Shown here in pieces: positions 16,234 to 23,142 of a stretch of 38,338 nt of DNA. The DNA comes from Lachnospiraceae bacterium. GTDB taxonomy: Bacteria > Bacillota > Clostridia > Lachnospirales > Lachnospiraceae. The stretch covers positions 1 to 38,338 of the forward strand of contig JAFSHK010000042.1 of NCBI GenBank assembly GCA_017440375.1, given 5' to 3'. The position numbers and the translations under genes were made by a program. The stretch's first letter is position 1. Every line of letters begins with the position of its first letter. The notes under the pieces are model-generated. The model did no database searches, had not been told where the DNA came from, and saw only the letters and a program-made list of their open reading frames with translations.

Positions 16234-16548
16234 ATGGCAGAGTTAAAATGTGGTGTAGAAAATTGTTTCTATAATAAGGAATGTCGTTGCTCCAAAGGTG
16301 ACATCATGGTAGGTGGTCAGCATGCGGATACAAGTAAAGATACTTGTTGTGAAAGTTTTGCCCAGAAAAAGGGAGATTCTTATACAAGTGCTTTAAATCA
16401 TCCGAGTAAAACAATCAGTATTGATTGCGAAGCAACAAAATGTATGTATAATAGTAACTATAAATGTTATGCAGAACATGTAGATATCAAAGGCTGTGGT
16501 GCATCTGATTGTAAAGGAACAGAATGCGCAACCTTTAAAGAAGCTTAA
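16234..16548 (+). CDS. DUF1540 protein, two cysteine-rich repeats
   Basis: 104-residue soluble protein made of two DUF1540-type modules. Residues about 3-44 have C5, C10, C16, C18 and the CCESF ending; residues about 64-104 have CEATKCMYNSNYKC and end CKGTECATF. The cysteine spacing suggests metal binding, but the family has no established function. AGGAGG precedes the ATG. The gene is transcribed from a region packed with palindromes and followed by a lipoprotein gene 60 bp downstream, which may share its transcript. Redox or metal homeostasis would be a guess from the cysteines only. Confidence 0.85.
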   Translation: MAELKCGVENCFYNKECRCSKGDIMVGGQHADTSKDTCCESFAQKKGDSYTSALNHPSKTISIDCEATKCMYNSNYKCYAEHVDIKGCGASDCKGTECATFKEA

Positions 16549-16608
16549 ACCATTAGGGGAGGTTAAGTTATTAAGGACAGCTTTAATATGAATAAGGTAG
16601 GTAAATGA

Positions 16609-17322
16609 ATGAAAAAAAAGTTACTTAACATTCTTATGTTGGGATTGCTTGTTGTGTCGTTGAGCGGATGCGGTGCAGACACTACACAAGAGGCTATGAA
16701 AGATGAAGTGACAGAAGAAATAACAAAAGAGACGACAAATGAGGAAACCGATGCTGAGGCAATAGAGGATAATATGACACAGACTGCTCATTCAACGAAA
16801 CAGGAAGTGGAAATGGATGAGGCAACGAAAGCGGAGTTGACACAGCAGCTTCTCGAGGAAAATGAAATGGATACCTCAGTAGTAGAGGGGACAAAAGCAA
16901 CCAGAGGATGTACTTTTACATTGCCGGAAGGTTTTGAAGAATCAGCAGATATGGAAGGCATGTATGTGACAAAACGGTATCCGATTGATGCTTCCACCAT
17001 CTACTACATAGAGATGAATAAGGATATTGCATTGCAGCTTATGACAGAAGAAACATTTTTGGCACAGGCACAGGAACAGTTTGTGGAAAATGGTGAAATG
17101 GATGTAGAGGTTTCACTGGATAGTTTCGAGCGAATTGAAATTGACGGTTATCCGGCATTCCGTATTGTATGCAGCTATATGCTTGATGAAGTTAAATTTA
17201 CCCATCTGGAGTATGTTATTAATGCGGATAAAAGCTATATTATTACTTATTCGCAGACAAGTGAATATGATAGAATGGAAGAGTTCGAGGCAAGTGCTGC
17301 CACGATTAAATTAGAGTATTAG
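16609..17322 (+). CDS. lipoprotein of unknown function
   Basis: 237-residue exported lipoprotein with a signal peptide and a clean lipobox LSGC (Cys21). A low-complexity Glu/Thr-rich acidic linker follows at about 25-90 (EEITKETTNEETDAEA), then a globular domain from about residue 98 (RGCTFTLPEGFEESADMEGMYVTKRYP) to the end. This domain has alternating beta-strands and resembles small secreted domains common in clostridial lipoproteins; I cannot name a family. The start has a modest AGGTAGG site. It lies downstream of the DUF1540 gene and upstream of the infC promoter. A surface location is supported; the function is unknown. Confidence 0.75.
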   Translation: MKKKLLNILMLGLLVVSLSGCGADTTQEAMKDEVTEEITKETTNEETDAEAIEDNMTQTAHSTKQEVEMDEATKAELTQQLLEENEMDTSVVEGTKATRGCTFTLPEGFEESADMEGMYVTKRYPIDASTIYYIEMNKDIALQLMTEETFLAQAQEQFVENGEMDVEVSLDSFERIEIDGYPAFRIVCSYMLDEVKFTHLEYVINADKSYIITYSQTSEYDRMEEFEASAATIKLEY

Positions 17323-17367
17323 ATTGTTTTAGCATTATTTGTAGGGAAAAAATATTTCCGAAAGCAG

Positions 17368-17396
17368 TTGACATATGAAATGTCGTGTGATATATT
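17368..17396 (+). promoter_or_regulatory. promoter of the infC-rpmI-rplT operon
   Basis: Consensus -35 TTGACA (17368-17373), a 17-bp spacer, and -10 TATATT (17391-17396). This is the strongest promoter match in the window and gives a leader of about 260 nt. Confidence 0.9.
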
Positions 17397-17402
17397 ATCA
17401 GA

Positions 17403-17600
17403 GTGTGTTAAACACATATAACAATCAAGCAGAGTATCCACTCTCACCTTGCAACAATTAGGTTCGCAAGTGTTAATCGTTTCGAACTTATCAGAATGAG
17501 TTATTGATTTTAGTTTAATTCATGCTGTTTTGTGTTTAGGATGTAGATTTTAGTGGATAGTTATGCTATCCACTTTTTATGTGATAGGAAAATGCTCGTA
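17403..17600 (+). ncRNA. infC-rpmI-rplT attenuation leader (L20 leader type)
   Basis: Long structured leader before infC. TATCCACT occurs twice, at 17435-17442 and at 17567-17574, and both can pair with AGTGGATA at 17552-17559. The later pairing makes the terminator; the earlier one would be the antiterminator. In Bacillus subtilis L20 autoregulates this operon by binding such a leader and favouring termination. The CTTGC/GCAAG helix around 17447-17471 could belong to the L20-binding part. The exact boundaries are uncertain. Confidence 0.75.
17552..17578 (+). terminator. attenuator terminator in the infC leader
   Basis: AGTGGATAG (17552-17560) pairs perfectly with CTATCCACT (17566-17574) around a 5-nt loop, followed by TTTTT. 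It lies about 90 bp before infC. Confidence 0.9.
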
Positions 17601-17665
17601 AGTAGTGCCGAGCCAAACTTTTTTAATTTTAATTATATGGTTTCAGTTTTGAGGAGGGTAAAGCC

Positions 17666-18172
17666 ATTAGCGAATTATTCATTAACGAACAGATTAGAGA
17701 CAAAGAAGTGCGAGTAATTGGGGAAGATGGAGAACAGTTAGGAATCATGTCTCCAAAGGAAGCAATGAAGCTTGCAGAGGAAGCTGGTGTGGATTTAGTA
17801 AAAATTGCACCGACAGCGAAACCGCCGGTTTGTAAAATTGTGGATTATGGTAAGTTCAAATATGAACAGACCAGAAAAGAGAAAGAGGCAAAGAAGAAAC
17901 AGAAGGTTATTGAAATCAAAGAGATTCGTTTGTCTCCAAACATCGATACCAATGATTTGAACACCAAAATCAATGCGGCTAAGAAATTTATTACGAAGGG
18001 CGACAGAGTGAAAGTAACACTTCGTTTCCGCGGTCGTGAAATGGCGCATATGAATAACAGTAAACATATCTTGGATGATTTTGCACAGGCACTTGCTGAT
18101 ATTGCGGTTGTAGAGAAAGCACCGAAGGTAGAAGGAAGAAGCATGACTATGTTTTTAGCTGAGAAGCGATAA
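17666..18172 (+). CDS. infC: translation initiation factor IF-3, ATT start
   Basis: 168-residue initiation factor that binds the 30S subunit and checks start-codon pairing. The N-domain begins SELFINEQIRDKEVRVIGEDGEQLG; a Lys-rich linker (KYEQTRKEKEAKKKQK) joins it to the C-domain (IEIKEIRLSPNID to SMTMFLAEKR). No ATG gives the full N-domain. ATT at 17666 does, with GGAGGG (17653-17658) 7 bp upstream. The same AUU start is known in Escherichia coli infC, where IF-3 limits its own synthesis by discriminating against it, so autoregulation is likely here. The next possible start, GTG at 17708, would delete 14 conserved residues. The first gene of the operon with L35 and L20. Confidence 0.95.
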   Translation: MSELFINEQIRDKEVRVIGEDGEQLGIMSPKEAMKLAEEAGVDLVKIAPTAKPPVCKIVDYGKFKYEQTRKEKEAKKKQKVIEIKEIRLSPNIDTNDLNTKINAAKKFITKGDRVKVTLRFRGREMAHMNNSKHILDDFAQALADIAVVEKAPKVEGRSMTMFLAEKR

Positions 18173-18245
18173 GCTTGTTCAGTTTAAAATAAATGATATC
18201 CGAATATGATATCTCATTATTTATAAATACAGGAGGGATTTTGAA

Positions 18246-18443
18246 ATGCCAAAAATGAAGACAAGCAGAGCAGCTGCGAAACGTTTTAAAGTAACTGGAA
18301 CAGGTAAGTTAAAAAGAAGCAAAGCTTATAAACGCCATATCTTAACTAAGAAGACTACTAAGAATAAAAGAAATCTTAGAAAACCTGCTATGACAGATGC
18401 AACAAACGTTAAGAATATGAAGAAAATTTTACCATATCTGTAA
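18246..18443 (+). CDS. rpmI: 50S ribosomal protein L35
   Basis: 65-residue, very basic ribosomal protein of the large subunit. It starts with the family signature [15 protein letters not shown] and contains [14 protein letters not shown] and the C-terminal [10 protein letters not shown]. The length is standard. The AGGAGG site precedes the ATG. It lies between infC (73 bp before) and rplT (39 bp after) in the conserved infC-rpmI-rplT order, so it is controlled by the same leader. Confidence 0.98.
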   Translation: MPKMKTSRAAAKRFKVTGTGKLKRSKAYKRHILTKKTTKNKRNLRKPAMTDATNVKNMKKILPYL

Positions 18444-18482
18444 GCAGCAGATAGTCATAAGTCGTAAGGAGGAGAAAAAGAC

Positions 18483-18839
18483 ATGGCAAGAATTAAAGGC
18501 GGTTTAAACGCTAAGAAAAAACATAACAGAGTTTTAAAACTTGCAAAGGGTTATAGAGGAGCAAGATCAAAACAGTATAGAGTAGCAAAACAGTCAGTTA
18601 TGAGAGCTTTAGCATCTTCATATGCTGGTAGAAAAGAAAGAAAACGTCAGTTCAGACAGTTGTGGATTGCTCGTATCAATGCAGCAGCTAGAATGAATGG
18701 ATTATCTTACAGCAGATTCATGTTCGGTTTAAAGAACGCAGGTGTTGATATGAATAGAAAAATGTTAGCAGAAATGGCTGTTAATGATGCAGAAGGATTC
18801 AAGACTTTAGCAGAACTTGCAAAAGCTAACTTGAAATAA
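18483..18839 (+). CDS. rplT: 50S ribosomal protein L20
   Basis: 118-residue protein that binds 23S rRNA early in large-subunit assembly. The sequence starts [26 protein letters not shown] with the basic N-terminal extension, followed by [22 protein letters not shown] and a short globular C-terminus. The length is standard. AGGAGG is well placed. In Firmicutes it is the autoregulator of its own operon, acting on the leader upstream of infC. A strong terminator follows. Confidence 0.98.
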   Translation: MARIKGGLNAKKKHNRVLKLAKGYRGARSKQYRVAKQSVMRALASSYAGRKERKRQFRQLWIARINAAARMNGLSYSRFMFGLKNAGVDMNRKMLAEMAVNDAEGFKTLAELAKANLK

Positions 18840-18853
18840 TTTTTGAAAAGTCG

Positions 18854-18886
18854 ATGGAGAATGGCAAAAGCTGTTCTCCATTTTTT
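18854..18886 (+). terminator. terminator after rplT
   Basis: ATGGAGAA (18854-18861) pairs with TTCTCCAT (18874-18881), with an inner GC-AAAA-GC cap, followed by a run of six T. Confidence 0.9.
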
Positions 18887-18925
18887 GCGTTTTTTGCGCT
18901 ATTTTTACCAGAGTGTTTAATTTTT

Positions 18926-18954
18926 CTGTCAAATGATTATAATTATGATAGAAT
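18926..18954 (+). promoter_or_regulatory. promoter of the dipeptidase gene
   Basis: -35 CTGTCA (18926-18931), a 17-bp spacer and -10 TAGAAT (18949-18954), about 55 bp before the start. Confidence 0.6.
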
Positions 18955-19008
18955 GATAACTATAGATTGTTATTATTTCTGAAAAATAAATAAATCGGAG
19001 GAAAAAAC

Positions 19009-20457
19009 ATGAGTGTTTTAGAGGGATTAGAACCGGCATCTGTATTTCATTTTTTTGAAGAGATATGTAATATACCGCATGGTTCCGGAAATGAAAAAGG
19101 GATAAGTGATTATCTGAAAAAATTTGCAAAAGACAGAGGACTGTTCTGTATTCAGGATGAGTGGAACAATATTATTATTGTAAAAGAAGCAACATTCGGC
19201 TATCGAAAGGAAGAACCGATTATTTTACAAGGCCATATGGATATGGTAGCAGTGAAAAAGCAGGGTGCAAGAATTGATATGGAGAAAGACCCGTTGAAAT
19301 TGATAAAGGAAGGAGATTATATTTTTGCACAAGATACCAGTCTTGGTGGAGATGATGGAATTGCAGTTGCGTATGCATTGGCAATTTTGGATGCAAAAGA
19401 TATTTCCCATCCGCGGTTAGAGGTTATTCTTACAGTGGATGAAGAACAAGGCTTAAACGGTGCAAAAAAAATCGACCTTTCTATGCTGCAAGGTAAAAGA
19501 ATGATTAATCTGGATAATGAGGAAGAAGGTGTCCTCCTGACAAGCTGTGCCGGGGGAGCACGTGTGAAGTGCACGATTTCCGGAGTGAAAGAGAAAAGAA
19601 AAGGTAGTGTTCTCGAAATAAAAGTCAGTGGGTTGAAAGGTGGACATTCCGGTACAGAAATCCATAAAGGCGGCGGAAATGCGATTCATATTTTGGCACG
19701 TGTTTTAGATGCAATGCGCCAGAAAACTTCTATTGGTTTGGTGGATATTGAAGGTGGAGTTGCAGATAATGCCATTCCAACCAGTGCAGTAGCATATATG
19801 TGGGCTCCGGAATCAGATATTGGCAATGCGATTGATGTGATTTATGATGTATCCAAAGAAATCAAAGAAGAATATCAGAAGCAGGAGGAAAATTTATCGA
19901 TTGTTCTGTCAGAGTATACCGGACAATCTGTGACTTGTATCAAGCAATCATACATGGATAAAATAGTAGCTTTCTTGGCCGCTTTTCCAAATGGTGTTCA
20001 GACAATGAGTGCGAATGTGGAAGGTCTGGTAGAATCTTCTTTGAATATGGGAATGATTCAGATGGAAGGCAAAGAAATTACAGTCACTTTTTCTATAAGA
20101 AGTTCTGTGGAAAGTGCAAAAGAAGCTATATATAGAAAGTTAAATGCAATTTGTACGCTGGCAGGAGCTCGTATAGAATTAAGCGGCGAATATCCGGGAT
20201 GGGCTTATAGAGAAGATTCACCTTTACGTGATACTATGGTGCGCGTCTATGAAGAAATGTATGGAAAGAAACCGAAAATCCAAGCGATTCATGCTGGATT
20301 GGAATGTGGTTTGATTTCTGATAAAATACCGGGACTCGATTGTATTTCTTACGGTCCGGACATGCAGGATATTCATTCGGTTAATGAAAAATTATGTATT
20401 TCTTCCGTACAGAGAGTATGGGAATATTTGTTAGAGGTCTTGAAACAGAGATATTAA
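19009..20457 (+). CDS. pepD: aminoacyl-histidine (Xaa-His) dipeptidase, M20 family
   Basis: 482-residue cytosolic zinc peptidase (PepD/carnosinase-like, peptidase family M20) that hydrolyses dipeptides, often with C-terminal His. Visible metal and catalytic sites: His76 and Asp78 in GHMDMV, the Asp pair 115-116 in SLGGDDGIAVAYALA, and Glu145-Glu146 in VDEEQGLNG. Further sites are LDNEEEG, the dimerisation-domain GGHSGTEIHKGGGNA, the Glu of HAGLECGLI and the terminal His of QDIHSVNE. The length is normal for PepD. A GGAGG site precedes the ATG. The gene has its own promoter and no linked transporter, so it likely has a general peptide-recycling role. Confidence 0.93.
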   Translation: MSVLEGLEPASVFHFFEEICNIPHGSGNEKGISDYLKKFAKDRGLFCIQDEWNNIIIVKEATFGYRKEEPIILQGHMDMVAVKKQGARIDMEKDPLKLIKEGDYIFAQDTSLGGDDGIAVAYALAILDAKDISHPRLEVILTVDEEQGLNGAKKIDLSMLQGKRMINLDNEEEGVLLTSCAGGARVKCTISGVKEKRKGSVLEIKVSGLKGGHSGTEIHKGGGNAIHILARVLDAMRQKTSIGLVDIEGGVADNAIPTSAVAYMWAPESDIGNAIDVIYDVSKEIKEEYQKQEENLSIVLSEYTGQSVTCIKQSYMDKIVAFLAAFPNGVQTMSANVEGLVESSLNMGMIQMEGKEITVTFSIRSSVESAKEAIYRKLNAICTLAGARIELSGEYPGWAYREDSPLRDTMVRVYEEMYGKKPKIQAIHAGLECGLISDKIPGLDCISYGPDMQDIHSVNEKLCISSVQRVWEYLLEVLKQRY

Positions 20458-20512
20458 AGTAGAGATATTGAAAAAAATAGAAAAAAAGCACTAAAAAAGT
20501 TGTATGTATTTA

Positions 20513-20546
20513 TTGACAGTACCATTTAGAAATTGTAGACTATAAT
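20513..20546 (+). promoter_or_regulatory. promoter of the thioesterase-EAL genes
   Basis: Consensus -35 TTGACA (20513-20518) with TAGACT at 17 bp (20536-20541). A perfect TATAAT (20541-20546) overlaps it but sits at a 22-bp spacing. Confidence 0.55.
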
Positions 20547-20581
20547 TAAGTATAGTAGGCGAAGTAAGAGGAGTGAAAAGA

Positions 20582-21001
20582 ATGATATCCTATGAACATC
20601 AGGCGCAATATTATGAAACGGATCAAATGGGTATCATTCATCATTCTAATTATATCCGATGGATGGAATCTGCCAGAATTTGGTGGATGACTCAATTAGG
20701 TGTAGATTATGGCAATATGGAGAAGGAAGGAATAGTCAGTCCTGTTTTAGAGGTATTTTGTCAGTATAAATCCATGGTGCGCTTTGGGGATACGGTTTTG
20801 ATTACACCGAGGATAGAGAAATATAATGGAATAAAATTAGAACTTTCTTATAAAATTACTGACAAAGTGAGTGGAGAAGTAAAAACAATCGGTATGAGCA
20901 AACATTGTTTTTTAGACCGAAATGGAAAACCTGTCTCTTTGAAAAAAGCATATCCTGTATATGATGAAGCCTTTAAAAAAGGAATGGAAACGGTAGAGTG
21001 A
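20582..21001 (+). CDS. acyl-CoA thioesterase, hotdog fold (YbgC/4HBT type)
   Basis: 139-residue single-domain hotdog thioesterase. The active-site stretch YYETDQMGIIHHSNYIRWMESAR has the catalytic Asp and the family's HHSNY helix start, as in YbgC and 4-hydroxybenzoyl-CoA thioesterases. The domain runs to the end (RNGKPVSL). It would hydrolyse an acyl-CoA or acyl-carrier thioester; the substrate is unknown. The ATG at 20582 is preferred to the upstream GTG at 20573 because AGAGGAG lies 8 bp before it and overlaps the GTG. The EAL-domain gene follows 26 bp later and is probably on the same transcript. Confidence 0.88.
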   Translation: MISYEHQAQYYETDQMGIIHHSNYIRWMESARIWWMTQLGVDYGNMEKEGIVSPVLEVFCQYKSMVRFGDTVLITPRIEKYNGIKLELSYKITDKVSGEVKTIGMSKHCFLDRNGKPVSLKKAYPVYDEAFKKGMETVE

Positions 21002-21027
21002 AAATTTTCGAGAAGGGGGTATATTAG

Positions 21028-22341
21028 ATGCCTGAGATGAAGGATCCGTTGACCGGACTGGATAGATACGAGGGGTTTTTAAAAAAGTTAGAAGAAGAAA
21101 TTACCAAAATGGATGACTGTCGTATTGCTATTATTTATACAGATATCAAACATTTTAAGTATATAAATGATACATATGGTTATCAGCGTGGTGATGATTT
21201 ATTAAAAGAATTTGTACATTTGTTAACGGTGAATAATGCGCATATGCTGTGTGCGGCCAGAGTTTATTCGGATAATATTGTTATGGCTGTTCGTATGACA
21301 GAGGGACGAGCTAACAGTGATTTAAGGGATATTGTCTATCGTAAAAATATTGAATTAGAGAATAAACTCCATGATATGTTTTTGGATAGAAAATTGAAAT
21401 TATGTTCGGGGATTAGTATTATTTCTAAGGATGACAGACGGCTGGATGCTGAAACAGCGGTTTCGAATGCTAATTTAGCACGTAAAGTAGCAAAAGAACT
21501 GGATGAAGATTGCTGTGTACTTTTTGACCGTCAGATGATGGAAGGTATTAAGAAAGAGGTTGAGATTACATCTTATATCCCTACAGCAATTGAGAATGGT
21601 GAATTTAAAGTTTATTATCAGCCGAAAATTGAAACGAATACTTTGAGAATTATTGGAGCGGAAGCACTTGTGCGTTGGCAGAAGCCGGATGGTAAATTTA
21701 TTTATCCGGATGAGTTTATTCCGGTAATTGAGCGTAGTGGGCAGATTGTTGATGTTGATTATTATGTGTATCGGGAAGTATTTAAATTCCTTAGAAAGCG
21801 TTTAGATGAAGGACAGAAGGTGGTACCAATATCAATGAATGTTTCTCGTGTGCATCTAAACAAAATGGGAATTTTGGAATATGTGAAATCTCTTTTTGAA
21901 GAGTATAAAATTCCTTCTGAATTAGTGGAATTTGAATTGACAGAGAGTATATATATCAATAATACGGAGAACGCGCTTCAACTAGTGGAAGGACTTCATG
22001 CAATGGGAACAAAAGTGTCAATGGACGACTTTGGTTCCGGATATTCTTCCTTGAATCTGCTTAGCAGACTGCCGATAGATATACTCAAGTTAGATAGAGT
22101 TTTCCTTAAAGAAAGTCATTTACAGGAGAATGATAAAATTATTATTTCTTGTGTCATTGATATGGCGAGAAGATTACGTATTACTTCCTTATGCGAAGGT
22201 GTAGAAACACTGGAGCAAAGTGATTATCTGGCACAAATAGGGTGCGAAATCCAGCAGGGTTATTATTTTTCGAAACCGATTCCGCAGATTGATTTTGAGC
22301 AGTTTGTGAATGATAGCCTTCAGACACAGGCGATGGCATAG
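21028..22341 (+). CDS. degenerate GGDEF / intact EAL protein, probable c-di-GMP phosphodiesterase
   Basis: 437-residue soluble protein. Residues 1-165 form a GGDEF-type fold (DPLTGLDRYEGF, IYTDIKHFKYINDTYGYQRGDDLL), but the active-site loop reads RVYSDNIVM instead of GGDEF, so cyclase activity is unlikely; a GTP-sensing role is possible. Residues about 180-430 form an EAL domain with all key positions: Glu212 in EALVRW, Asn in NVSRVH, ELTES, DDFGSGYSS, LKLDR, CEGVET and QGYYFSKPI. It therefore probably hydrolyses c-di-GMP and lowers its level in the cell. There is no membrane segment or sensor domain. AGAAGGGGG precedes the ATG. Confidence 0.9.
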   Translation: MPEMKDPLTGLDRYEGFLKKLEEEITKMDDCRIAIIYTDIKHFKYINDTYGYQRGDDLLKEFVHLLTVNNAHMLCAARVYSDNIVMAVRMTEGRANSDLRDIVYRKNIELENKLHDMFLDRKLKLCSGISIISKDDRRLDAETAVSNANLARKVAKELDEDCCVLFDRQMMEGIKKEVEITSYIPTAIENGEFKVYYQPKIETNTLRIIGAEALVRWQKPDGKFIYPDEFIPVIERSGQIVDVDYYVYREVFKFLRKRLDEGQKVVPISMNVSRVHLNKMGILEYVKSLFEEYKIPSELVEFELTESIYINNTENALQLVEGLHAMGTKVSMDDFGSGYSSLNLLSRLPIDILKLDRVFLKESHLQENDKIIISCVIDMARRLRITSLCEGVETLEQSDYLAQIGCEIQQGYYFSKPIPQIDFEQFVNDSLQTQAMA

Positions 22342-22380
22342 GAAGAGATAATTTAATAGTAGCATTAACGTGAAGTACAC

Positions 22381-22420
22381 AAAAAAACCGATTTCTAAAA
22401 GATTAGAAATCGGTTTTTCT
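22381..22420. terminator. bidirectional terminator between the EAL gene and tRNA-Pro
   Basis: A near-perfect 16-bp stem built from AAAAACCGATTTCTAA and TTAGAAATCGGTTTTT with a 4-nt loop. It ends in T on the plus strand and in a longer T run on the minus strand, so it serves both convergent units. Confidence 0.9.
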
Positions 22421-22434
22421 GGGTTTAATCAGCA

Positions 22435-22507
22435 TCGGAATGACAAGACTTGAACTTGCGGCCTCTACTTCCCTAAAGTAGCGCTCTACCACCTGAGCCA
22501 CATCCCG
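22435..22507 (-). tRNA. tRNA-Pro (anticodon AGG)
   Basis: 73-nt cloverleaf on the minus strand. The acceptor CGGGATG pairs with CATTCCG (one G-U); the D-arm is GCTC/GAGC; the anticodon stem CTACT/AGTAG has loop TTAGGGA, giving anticodon AGG with G37. The T-arm is GCAAG/CTTGT with loop TTCAAGT, and the discriminator is A. C1-G72 and G37 fit tRNA-Pro. The 3' CCA is not encoded, so it must be added by nucleotidyltransferase. It has its own promoter and terminator. Confidence 0.95.
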
Positions 22508-22519
22508 AAAGCAGTTATT

Positions 22520-22548
22520 ATTATATCTAATTTCTTAGAAAAAAGCAA
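22520..22548 (-). promoter_or_regulatory. promoter of tRNA-Pro
   Basis: On the minus strand: -35 TTGCTT (22548-22543), a 17-bp spacer and consensus -10 TATAAT (22525-22520), 12 bp before the tRNA 5' end. Confidence 0.8.
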
Positions 22549-22649
22549 GCTATATTGTAATACTTTAGGTCAGCGATACTTTAAGTTTAATAAGATTTAT
22601 ATTCATCTAACCTCAAATTTTTTTTCTTGATTTTTTTGAAATAGAGACA

Positions 22650-22678
22650 TTGATAAGAGAGTAAGTTACGTTTATACT
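22650..22678 (+). promoter_or_regulatory. promoter of the orphan protein - methyltransferase - MATE operon
   Basis: -35 TTGATA (22650-22655), a 17-bp spacer and -10 TATACT (22673-22678). The leader of about 135 nt ends with a hairpin (ACCGACTC/GAGCGGT, one bulge, near 22777-22798) just before the ribosome site. The rest of the 22508-22821 gap shows only the divergent tRNA promoter. Confidence 0.65.
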
Positions 22679-22821
22679 AAAATAGACTAGCACGTCTTTC
22701 AGAAGTGTTTATGAAATGATACAATGCACATATAAGAAATATTCAGCTATTTTGTGAAAATAAGGTGTTTTATACGACCGACTCAAGTTAAGAGCGGTAT
22801 TAGAGAGAAAAGGAGCATTCG

Positions 22822-23118
22822 ATGATAGATAAAGAAACATTTCATCCTCTTAACTATATCAAGAAAGACGAATATTCCGGTAGTATGGACGGGATGCGCT
22901 ACCTTTTGAAGAAGGTAAAGATGAATGAGGAAGATAAAATACGAGTTACCATTTGGCCGGAGCCTCTGGGAATCAACAAAACCCCGGAGGGAGAGAAGCA
23001 ATGGATTGATGTTCCGCTTTCGGCAGAGGGTGTGGAGCAGGCGGCAGATTGGCTGAATGAACAATATGAAGAACAGAAAGAACGTTGGAGAGAAAGCCTG
23101 CGGAAAGCGTGGGTCTAG
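22822..23118 (+). CDS. small acidic protein of unknown function
   Basis: 98-residue soluble protein. It starts MIDKETFHPLNYIKKDEYSGSMDGMRYLLKK and contains a strand-like segment (KIRVTIWPEPLGINKT). It ends in a strongly charged helix (AADWLNEQYEEQKERWRESLRKAW). I do not recognise the family. The coding case is good: AAGGAG site, a strong promoter and leader upstream, and the HAD/methyltransferase gene 24 bp downstream on the same strand. No signal peptide or membrane segment is seen. Co-expression with an rRNA methyltransferase does not by itself assign a role. Confidence 0.75.
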   Translation: MIDKETFHPLNYIKKDEYSGSMDGMRYLLKKVKMNEEDKIRVTIWPEPLGINKTPEGEKQWIDVPLSAEGVEQAADWLNEQYEEQKERWRESLRKAWV

Positions 23119-23142
23119 TATTTAGGACAGGAGAAAAATACG

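Noticed and set aside
17340-17356. GGAAA/TTTCC hairpin as a terminator after the lipoprotein gene
   Set aside because: Only a 5-bp stem with no T tract; it is followed at once by the infC promoter.
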